Shown here piece after piece: positions 58,295-64,000 of a stretch of 64,000 nt of DNA. Where the stretch lies: positions 124,001 through 188,000 of the IMG/VR virus record IMGVR_UViG_3300023184_004198. One strand, 5' to 3'. Made by a program: the position numbers and the translations under genes. Origin of the DNA: a virus. The notes under the pieces are model-generated. The model was not told where the DNA came from. It saw only the letters and a list, made by a program, of their open reading frames with translations, and did not search any database. The number at the start of each line of letters is the position of its first letter. Positions within the stretch are counted from its first letter, which is position 1.

Positions 58295-59292
58295 ATCGAC
58301 TGGTTTATTATCCCACAGGCAGTTACGGTACATTTATGCAGTGGCTGTGCAATACTCCCAATATTTCTTCAGCAGAAGATTTACCATTCCATGTTGATGG
58401 CAACAGTCATCAATATGTGCTGAGTGATCAATTCAAATTATTAGTGTCAGATCAAGACACTGAAGAATTTGTTTTGACTAAAAATTCTACTGTGGTATCC
58501 TGTATTCCTCCAGTAGACCACAACAGCAAACTTTACAACAAACATGAACAACAAGATTTTTATTACCAGACCACTTTACAACACATAGAATATTTTGATA
58601 AACGATTGGTAAAAATATTGGTACTTTATCCAACTGAAACTAGTAAAATATGGTGGTGGCATAACAACTGCAAAAAAGTATTTTACACCGAAGAAATGTT
58701 TGATAGAAAAATCAAACATGCTCATCCTGATATCCCTTGGTTGACCACAATAGATCCTGTACAACGTGCTAGGGTGCAAATGAATTATTATCAAAGTCGT
58801 GCATGGTATCAAACATTGTTAGAAAATTTTAACTGCGTAAATGCACATCAACTCAGGCCTGGGCAACTGCGCACAGTGATGGCGCAAGCAATACATTACG
58901 AAACATTTGACAGTTTGAGTCATTGGGCGCAATTGCCCCCACAATTGCCCAATGTTAAATTTGTGTCTTTAGATCAACTACGAGATTGCACAAAGCAAAC
59001 AGTACAAAACATATTTGAATATTTCAAAGTGCAATCTAATTTGCCATTGGATTTTGTTTTGGATCAGTGGACTATGCGACAAACAACTCGCAATAGAGAC
59101 GTCGAACACAGTAAAATTATAAACTGCATAGTTAACAATCAAACCTGTGATTGGAGCAATTTGAATTTTGATTTGTTTGACGAAGTGTACCTTTATTATG
59201 CATTAAAATATCAACACAATATCTTATTAGACACAGACAGCATAGATTGTTTGCCAACCAACTCACAGGATCTACTGCGCCTGGCCCGCTAA
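58291..59292 (+). CDS. Hypothetical protein, sulfotransferase-like N-terminus
   Basis: 333 residues from TTG 58291, which overlaps the previous TGA as TTGA. LNRLVYYPTGSYGTFMQWLC starts like P-loop sulfotransferase-type proteins (G-S-Y-G-T/S). The rest is Tyr/Gln-rich and AT-rich. Function uncertain. Ends beside the late element of the spanin-like gene. Confidence 0.5.
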   Translation: MNRLVYYPTGSYGTFMQWLCNTPNISSAEDLPFHVDGNSHQYVLSDQFKLLVSDQDTEEFVLTKNSTVVSCIPPVDHNSKLYNKHEQQDFYYQTTLQHIEYFDKRLVKILVLYPTETSKIWWWHNNCKKVFYTEEMFDRKIKHAHPDIPWLTTIDPVQRARVQMNYYQSRAWYQTLLENFNCVNAHQLRPGQLRTVMAQAIHYETFDSLSHWAQLPPQLPNVKFVSLDQLRDCTKQTVQNIFEYFKVQSNLPLDFVLDQWTMRQTTRNRDVEHSKIINCIVNNQTCDWSNLNFDLFDEVYLYYALKYQHNILLDTDSIDCLPTNSQDLLRLAR

Positions 59293-59295
59293 ATA
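59290..59295 (+). promoter_or_regulatory. Late element TAAATA, leaderless
   Basis: GCTAAATAATCAC overlaps the previous stop codon; predicted +1 is 59301, the A of the ATG. Confidence 0.65.
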
Positions 59296-59300
59296 ATCAC

Positions 59301-59759
59301 ATGTGGATTTTACACTTCTTACCGGACACACTCATACTTTGGATCTGCAACACGGTGTTGTTGGCAGGCATCTTGCTGACTGTGACAGCATTTTTTATCA
59401 AACGCATACCTGTCATAAACCAATACCGGATACCCGCACAAGTTCTGGGCATCGCACTGCTGGTGATAGGCGTATACTGGCGCGGTGGCTATGCTATCGA
59501 AATGGAATGGCGAGAACGTGTGGCCGAAGTAGAAGCCAAGGTAGCGGCTGCTGAAGCACAGAGCCGAGAAGCCAACACAAAAATTGTAACCAAAGTTGTT
59601 ACAAAAACACAGGTTATACGAACTCGTGGCGAAACTATCACCAAATACATTGACCGGGAAATTGTACAGTATGATACAAAGTTTGCCCCAGGTGGCCAGT
59701 GTGAAATACCACAAGAATTTATCAAAGCACACAACAGTGCAGCAGAGGCACCCAAATGA
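59301..59759 (+). CDS. Inner-membrane spanin-like protein
   Basis: 152 residues. Two hydrophobic segments (about 10-34 and 46-60), then a coiled coil (EWRERVAEVEAKVAAAEAQS) and periplasmic KVVTKTQVIRTRGETITKY. The layout with a small lipoprotein 0.5 kb downstream and an endolysin suggests an i-spanin (Rz role), although Rz normally has one membrane segment. Leaderless late start. Confidence 0.65.
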   Translation: MWILHFLPDTLILWICNTVLLAGILLTVTAFFIKRIPVINQYRIPAQVLGIALLVIGVYWRGGYAIEMEWRERVAEVEAKVAAAEAQSREANTKIVTKVVTKTQVIRTRGETITKYIDREIVQYDTKFAPGGQCEIPQEFIKAHNSAAEAPK

Positions 59760-60292
59760 AAATTAACGACATTATTACAGAAGCCAAATCGGCACATCCA
59801 CGACAGGCTGCAAAAGCCATAGCCATGAGAAATGCGGGCATAAAACCCAAGCACATGGGCGAGAGTGCAGAGTTGGCTGAAGAGTTTGATCTCATTGAAT
59901 CAATCATTGAACGCCTGGCCGAACACAACGGTGTGGATTCTGAAGTGATCTGGGAAGATTTAGAAACACTGTCAGAAGATGAACTGTATGTGTTTGCTGT
60001 GACATCAGAGCCCATCATGGAAAGTGAAGCCTGGCAAAAAGCCAACAACCGTGACAAAACAGATGGCATGAGTCGCAAAGCAGTGAAAACTTATCGCAGA
60101 GAACATCCAGGCAGTAAACTACAAACAGCAGTTACTACCAAGCCTAGTAAACTCAAGCGTGGTAGCAAGGCCAGCAAGCGTAGATCAAGTTATTGCAGTC
60201 GCAGTCGTGGACAGATGAAGATGCACAGCATTTCGTGTTCCAAGACTCCAGACAAAGCAATATGCAAAGCACGTCGTCGTTGGAACTGCTGA
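59756..60292 (+). CDS. DUF6321-like phage protein with possible capsid-targeting N-terminus
   Basis: 178 residues. MKINDIITEAKSAHP resembles T4 internal-protein leaders (MKTYQEFIAEA). Middle acidic helix; C-terminus MSRKAVKTYRREHPGSKLQT ... KASKRRSSYCSRSRGQMKMH, then KTPDKAICKARRRWNC, a basic Cys-rich block I associate with DUF6321. The basic part may bind packaged DNA. Embedded in the lysis block by ATGA overlaps. Confidence 0.68.
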   Translation: MKINDIITEAKSAHPRQAAKAIAMRNAGIKPKHMGESAELAEEFDLIESIIERLAEHNGVDSEVIWEDLETLSEDELYVFAVTSEPIMESEAWQKANNRDKTDGMSRKAVKTYRREHPGSKLQTAVTTKPSKLKRGSKASKRRSSYCSRSRGQMKMHSISCSKTPDKAICKARRRWNC

Positions 60293-60552
60293 TGCGAGTA
60301 CTACTGTTATCATTGCTACTCACCGGTTGCAGTACTGTGGTACCTGTCACTGCCAAGTTTCCTGAAGCACCGGGTAACATAGCAATGACCCCTTGTCCAC
60401 AACTGCAAAAATTAGCAGAAGATGCCAAGTTAAGTGACATCACAAAAACTGTCACAGTAAACTATGGCACGTATTATGAATGTGCTGTGAAAACAGATGC
60501 CTGGATTGAGTGGTATCAAAAACAACAACAAATATTCAACAACATAAAATAA
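60292..60552 (+). CDS. Outer-membrane lipoprotein, o-spanin-like
   Basis: 86 residues from ATG 60292. MRVLLLSLLLTGCSTVV has lipobox LTGC (Cys13). Mature domain is Pro-containing at first (KFPEAPGNIAMTPCPQL), then helical. Fits Rz1-like outer-membrane spanins working with the 59301 protein. Followed by GGAG and the endolysin. Confidence 0.72.
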   Translation: MRVLLLSLLLTGCSTVVPVTAKFPEAPGNIAMTPCPQLQKLAEDAKLSDITKTVTVNYGTYYECAVKTDAWIEWYQKQQQIFNNIK

Positions 60553-60562
60553 GGAGCCACAA

Positions 60563-61177
60563 ATGGAACTAACAATCGGTCAACTAAAACAAATGGTGCC
60601 CGGCATACCCTATGCTGAACACTGGTATGAAGCATTAGACCAATTATTACCCGACTATGAGATCAACACACCCGAACGCATTGCTGCCTTTATAGCACAG
60701 TGCGCACATGAGTCAGGCGGATTCCGGTTCATCAAAGAAAACTTGAACTACAAAGCAGAAAGTCTGCGTAAAATTTTTAGCAAGTATTTTCCCACAGATG
60801 AACTAGCACAGGCCTATGCTAAAAAGCCTGAAATGATTGCCAACAGAGTTTACGCTAATCGCATGGGCAACGGTGACGAGCACTCCGGTGACGGGTATCG
60901 CTACTGCGGACGTGGGCTGATCCAACTTACTGGCAAAAGCAATTACGAAAACTTTGCTGCCAGTTTGGAAATTTCCCCAGAAGAAGCCGCAGAGTACCTG
61001 GGCACATTTGAAGGTGCCGCACAAAGTGCCTGCTGGTTCTGGGAAAGCAACAACTTGAATGTGGAAGCCGACGCCGGCGACATCAAGAAAATGACCAAGA
61101 AGATCAATGGTGGTTACATTGGTTTGGAAGATCGTATCAAGCACTACGAACACGCATTACACATCATGGGAGCATAA
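60563..61177 (+). CDS. Endolysin, glycoside hydrolase family 19
   Basis: 204 residues. Catalytic Glu50 in QCAHESGGFRF; GDGYRYCGRGLIQLTGKSNY then the chitinase-like loop; C-terminal KKINGGYIGLEDRIKHYEHA. GH19 lysozyme-type enzymes cut glycan strands of peptidoglycan and are common phage endolysins. No signal peptide, so a holin is needed for release. AAGGAG upstream. Confidence 0.95.
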   Translation: MELTIGQLKQMVPGIPYAEHWYEALDQLLPDYEINTPERIAAFIAQCAHESGGFRFIKENLNYKAESLRKIFSKYFPTDELAQAYAKKPEMIANRVYANRMGNGDEHSGDGYRYCGRGLIQLTGKSNYENFAASLEISPEEAAEYLGTFEGAAQSACWFWESNNLNVEADAGDIKKMTKKINGGYIGLEDRIKHYEHALHIMGA

Positions 61178-61178
61178 C

Positions 61179-61892
61179 ATGCCAATACAAATTGGCGGCG
61201 GCATTAGTATAGGTGGTGGGATTACTATAGATCAGGGATTTGCACCAAGTGTGACCTTGTCGTATGATTTAGATGCTGCCAACTATTCAGCAGTGCCCAC
61301 AAACGGTTCATTGGATGCCACAGGTACCTATGCTATCACTGTGGCCAATGCTGGTGCTAGTATTTCTTGGCAGGCTGACAATGGTGGATTATTTAGAAAA
61401 AGCAACGCTACAGGCACAGATGTAATCTACGGTGGACCCAACTGGGTTACTGGGCAAAGTTATTCAGTATTCATGGCCTACAGACGCATAGCCACATCCA
61501 GTGGACGACTGCTGAACACACAAAGCGAAGCATCAAAAGACTGGCTCATGGGATTGTACAACGGCAACCCCAACACATTCTATCCCAACTTCTCAGTGAA
61601 CTTGCCTGCCACTGGTGCTGACCTTGTGTGGCGCTTTGGCTGGGCCACATGGAATACCTCTACCAGCACAGGACAGATATGGGGCGCCACTAATACTTTG
61701 CCCACAAATTACTTGTTCACAGGTACCAATGGTGCTGGCGGCGGCTTCAATCAACTGCGAATGTTCAGCAGATCCGCAGGCAGCGAAGTGCAAACCGCTG
61801 ACATAGGCTTTGTCAAAGCCTACAGTGGTATACTGACATTGGCAGACATACAAGGTCTATACAATCAATACCGAACAAGATTTGGATACTAA
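61179..61892 (+). CDS. Tail-associated lectin-like protein
   Basis: 237 residues from ATG 61179. Gly-rich start (MPIQIGGGISIGGGITIDQG), then a concanavalin-type beta sandwich (LSYDLDAANYSAVPTNGSLD, VFMAYRRIATSSGRLLNTQS, ADIGFVKAYSGILTLADIQG). The ending LADIQGLYNQYRTRFGY is typical of LamG-like phage domains. Probable virion adhesin, although placed after the endolysin. Confidence 0.72.
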   Translation: MPIQIGGGISIGGGITIDQGFAPSVTLSYDLDAANYSAVPTNGSLDATGTYAITVANAGASISWQADNGGLFRKSNATGTDVIYGGPNWVTGQSYSVFMAYRRIATSSGRLLNTQSEASKDWLMGLYNGNPNTFYPNFSVNLPATGADLVWRFGWATWNTSTSTGQIWGATNTLPTNYLFTGTNGAGGGFNQLRMFSRSAGSEVQTADIGFVKAYSGILTLADIQGLYNQYRTRFGY

Positions 61893-61903
61893 AGGAGAAT
61901 ACC

Positions 61904-62449
61904 ATGGCTGAAGAGCAAACACAACCCAAACCACTGTCACGTAGCGAACGTGAAGCAGCAATCAAAGACAAAGCAGGCCTAGTGATTGTGATCATGGCCC
62001 TGTTCATGGCTGTGACCACTTACTTTAGCAACAGTTACTCAGGTGCTGTGTTAAAGAACATGCTCAAGGCCACAGACACCTATGCTTTCTATCAGAGCAA
62101 AAGTATCAAGCAAAGCATTGCCGAAGGACAGTTAGAACAAACTCAAAATCCTCAGCGTCGAGCAGAACTCGAAGCCAAAATTGCACGTTACGAAAGTGAC
62201 CCTGCCAAGGGCGAAGGCAAACGTGAACTGTTGCAAAAGGCACAGGCCTATGAAGCAGCACGTGATGAAGCCACCCGACACTCGCCATGGTTGACATTTG
62301 CGTCCCTGGCATTTCAACTGGCCATTGTGCTGTTGAGTGCCAGCATTTTGAGTGTGAACAACACCATGTACAGAATAAGTGAAGTTGTGGCTGTGATTGG
62401 CACAGTGCTGTTGAGCCAGGGTATCTGGCTGTGGATTCCGTTCATCTAA
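61904..62449 (+). CDS. Membrane protein, DUF4337-like
   Basis: 181 residues. N-terminal polar region, TM at about 25-45 (VIVIMALFMAVTTYFSNS), helical cytoplasmic/periplasmic part (TYAFYQSKSIKQ), then two C-terminal TMs (LTFASLAFQLAIVLLSASIL and ISEVVAVIGTVLLSQGIWLW). The YxFYQxKxIKQ box and topology match DUF4337. AAGGAG upstream. Confidence 0.75.
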   Translation: MAEEQTQPKPLSRSEREAAIKDKAGLVIVIMALFMAVTTYFSNSYSGAVLKNMLKATDTYAFYQSKSIKQSIAEGQLEQTQNPQRRAELEAKIARYESDPAKGEGKRELLQKAQAYEAARDEATRHSPWLTFASLAFQLAIVLLSASILSVNNTMYRISEVVAVIGTVLLSQGIWLWIPFI

Positions 62450-62477
62450 CACGCACTTAATCTAGCACAAGATCCGT

Positions 62478-62483
62478 TAAATA
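62478..62483 (+). promoter_or_regulatory. Late element TAAATA
   Basis: GTTAAATACTC, 24 bases before ATG 62507. Confidence 0.5.
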
Positions 62484-62506
62484 CTCATAGCCACCATCGA
62501 AGTGGC

Positions 62507-63340
62507 ATGAGTTATAATAAGATGGATCCACTAACACTATTTGCATTAGCCAACGGTGCAGTTCAGGCTGTGAAAAAAGGATGTCAACTGTACAAGGACA
62601 TCAAATCCGCTGCGGGCGATGTAAAAGGCGTACTTAAAGATCTTGACAATCAGTTTCACAAAAAGTACGATGGCAAGCCTGTGCCTGACGCTGCTGTCAA
62701 ACAACTCAACGAAGAAAAAGCCCGGGTCAAAGACCTAAACAAACGCAGTGAAGAAAGCACCAATATCTACACAGAGATTGGAGATGCCTTGGGACAGTAC
62801 TACGACAACTATTTCAAATGTTTAGCAGTGCTGGAAGATGAAGAAAAACGTAGCAAAACTGAAGTATACAGTGGTGGTGACAGTCTGGCCAAACGTGCGT
62901 TGAAACGTGTGTTGATGAAAAAGCAACTGGAACAAATGGGCACTGAACTGCGTGAACTCATGATTTATCAAAGCCCACCTGAACTGGGTGCGCTGTTCAC
63001 TGAAGTAGAGGCCATGACCAAAGAACTAGGCAAAGAACAACGAGTTCTCATGGCACGTGAACTAGAAAAAGCACATCGTCGCCGGCAACGCATGGCCAAG
63101 TATCAATTTGAATTTGCATTAGGCATTGCTATTCTTGTGTTGATTCTCATCATGGGCGGATTTTTCATGTGGGTAGCCTATGATGCGCAACGTCGTTGGG
63201 GTAACCCCACTCAATACCGAGACACCTTGGCTGCGGTACAAAAACAAGAATGGTTTGAGCAACAGAAAAAACTCAAAGACTACGAACAATTTTTAGAACA
63301 ACGTCGGCGTGAGGCGGAACAAAATGAATCCAGTCGCTAA
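62507..63340 (+). CDS. Phage membrane protein with long coiled coil
   Basis: 277 residues. Soluble helical region (VQAVKKGCQLYKDIKSAAGD, QLNEEKARVKDLNKRSEEST), one TM at about 206-228 (FALGIAILVLILIMGGFFMW), then a charged coiled-coil tail. I believe homologues are frequent in large T4-like phages; function unknown, possibly membrane remodelling during lysis. Overlaps the next gene. Confidence 0.68.
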   Translation: MSYNKMDPLTLFALANGAVQAVKKGCQLYKDIKSAAGDVKGVLKDLDNQFHKKYDGKPVPDAAVKQLNEEKARVKDLNKRSEESTNIYTEIGDALGQYYDNYFKCLAVLEDEEKRSKTEVYSGGDSLAKRALKRVLMKKQLEQMGTELRELMIYQSPPELGALFTEVEAMTKELGKEQRVLMARELEKAHRRRQRMAKYQFEFALGIAILVLILIMGGFFMWVAYDAQRRWGNPTQYRDTLAAVQKQEWFEQQKKLKDYEQFLEQRRREAEQNESSR

Positions 63341-63659
63341 AACTCTGTTGTTGGTCATGGGCACAATACTTGCTGTGTTTGCAATACCTGCTGTATTAAT
63401 CATATTTCATGAGTACTTGAATGCGTTTTTTGCCATTGTGCTGGTGCTGGCCTGTTTTGTGTTGTTTGCCTATTACACCTATCAAGAGTTCTTGCCAGAG
63501 TTTCAGCGAGCACAATTAGAAGAAGAGCAAATTGTAGCCGGCTTTGACGGTGACCCTGAAAAAATACGTTTTTACCGGGGATTCAAAAAACACTTTGATG
63601 GTGATTTAAACTTAGATGAGTTAAAGCAGTGGTTAATTGATCATCCAAGAAAATATTAA
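63324..63659 (+). CDS. Membrane protein
   Basis: 111 residues from ATG 63324. Two TMs (about 7-29 and 33-52) and a soluble C-terminus (EEEQIVAGFDGDPEKIRFYR). Converges with a small minus-strand gene, overlapping by four bases. Function unknown. Confidence 0.65.
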   Translation: MNPVAKTLLLVMGTILAVFAIPAVLIIFHEYLNAFFAIVLVLACFVLFAYYTYQEFLPEFQRAQLEEEQIVAGFDGDPEKIRFYRGFKKHFDGDLNLDELKQWLIDHPRKY

Positions 63660-63796
63660 TGTCGGGTGTATACCCATACAAAGGTCAAAGTCACTGCGCC
63701 GGCCACAATAAAAATCAAACCCACGGTCAGCATGAATGACCATACAGCAACATTTTCTAAGTATTTTATAAGACGATCAACAAAGGATTTACGCAT
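63656..63796 (-). CDS. Small single-TM membrane protein, leaderless
   Basis: 46 residues: MRKSFVDRLIKYLENVAVWS then a TM (FMLTVGLIFIVAGAVTLTFV). Minus-strand TAAATA (63802-63807) puts +1 on the ATG (63796). The plus-strand frame across this stretch is a shadow. Possible holin or anti-holin; not provable. Confidence 0.6.
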   Translation of the reverse strand: MRKSFVDRLIKYLENVAVWSFMLTVGLIFIVAGAVTLTFVWVYTRH

Positions 63797-63801
63797 TTTA
63801 T

Positions 63802-63807
63802 TATTTA
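63802..63807 (-). promoter_or_regulatory. Late element TAAATA, leaderless
   Basis: TTTAAATAATAAA on the minus strand; predicted +1 is base 63796, the A of the ATG. Confidence 0.55.
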
Positions 63808-63857
63808 AATACAAGTTGTTTAAAGAATACACAGCAGTTATCTGTATGCAAAAACCA

Positions 63858-63863
63858 TAAATA
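63858..63863 (+). promoter_or_regulatory. Late element TAAATA
   Basis: CATAAATATTC, followed by AAGGAG and ATG 63882. Confidence 0.55.
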
Positions 63864-63881
63864 TTCTAAAAGGAGCCTGAC

Positions 63882-64000
63882 ATGGCAGAAGAACAAAAAC
63901 CAGAAAAGAAAGACGAAGACTGGATGCAGAAAAAATGGCGTCCAGCCATGGGATGGATGTACATGTTGGTATGTACCCTGGACATGGCAGTATTCCCTGT
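63882..64000 (+). CDS. Phage membrane protein, 3' end outside window (holin-like)
   Basis: First 39 codons only. Charged start MAEEQKPEKKDEDWMQKKWR, then PAMGWMYMLVCTLDMAVFP entering a membrane segment. I recall this start in three-TM phage holin-like proteins. AAGGAG and a late element upstream. Confidence 0.6.
   Translation, partial: MAEEQKPEKKDEDWMQKKWRPAMGWMYMLVCTLDMAVFP

Noticed and set aside
63666-63860. 64-codon plus-strand ORF
   Set aside because: A minus-strand 46-codon membrane protein with a correctly spaced late element fits better.
1-64000. Bacterial chromosomal origin of the window (clpP, nadE, infA, Bug, LPP20)
   Set aside because: Gene order, tiny overlapping ORFs, T4-type clamp loader, tail fibres, late TAAATA elements and lysis genes together fit a phage; the host-like genes are scattered among them.
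1-64000. tRNA genes
   Set aside because: Looked for cloverleaf-like stretches with TTCGA loops in gaps; none convincing. A tRNAscan run would be decisive.

Overview
This window (about 45% GC, densely coding, both strands) looks like part of a large T4-like myovirus genome infecting an aquatic Gram-negative bacterium. Phage evidence: a T4-type clamp-loader ATPase (49597-50520), a PhoH-like ATPase, a co-chaperonin-like protein, a glycine-rich and repeat-rich tail-fibre block (34998-47354), a lysis block with spanin-like proteins and a GH19 endolysin, long runs of tiny overlapping genes joined by ATGA junctions, and two promoter classes: sigma70-type TTGACC-17-TATAAT and T4-late-type TAAATA. Host evidence is inferential: a Bug/TctC periplasmic binding protein, a DUF3563-like peptide, a phasin-like peptide and clean sigma70 promoters suggest a betaproteobacterium (Burkholderiales-like, freshwater). 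I recognised no tRNA, rRNA, CRISPR or insertion sequence by eye.

Layout. 1-5276: UV-damage endonuclease (5' end outside the window), amidinotransferase-like enzyme, small membrane proteins, a phasin-like peptide, two leaderless mini-genes and a run of four exported proteins (three lipoproteins). 5285-10859: ClpP-like protease, LysM/transglycosylase protein, a possible PD-(D/E)XK protein, canonical ClpP and a radical SAM pair. 10914-20048: early/middle region of small genes under repeated promoters, with a SWIM protein, cupin, phosphoesterase, GNAT and an exported D-Ala-D-Ala endopeptidase. 20049-20260 and about 29150-29455 are non-coding, hairpin-rich and may be structured RNAs. 20261-33868: nuclease-like and ParB-like proteins, an amidase, NAD synthetase, SleB-type hydrolase, more tiny genes, and a translation initiation factor IF-1. 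33885-35001: superoxide dismutase and an A-type Fe-S carrier. 34998-47354: tail-fibre/adhesin genes arranged divergently, one with an intein-like Hint domain. 47400-54339: replication-associated block (stand-alone DnaE-like fragment, co-chaperonin, clamp loader, radical SAM, HAD, PhoH). 54332-59292: methyltransferase, possible sulfotransferases, APS-kinase-like protein, Bug protein, diiron protein, glutamine amidotransferase. 59301-64000: lysis and membrane proteins.

How it may work together. Early genes appear to be punctuated by a modular cassette (stop codon in a terminator-like hairpin, then a near-identical promoter and ribosome binding site). Virion, lysis and accessory genes carry TAAATA late elements on both strands. 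For both promoter classes there is a subset in which the predicted +1 falls on or within two bases of the start codon, predicting leaderless mRNAs. The same window encodes IF-1 and a possible ArfA-like rescue peptide, so translation may be a target of phage control. All functions are read from sequence only; no database search was possible.
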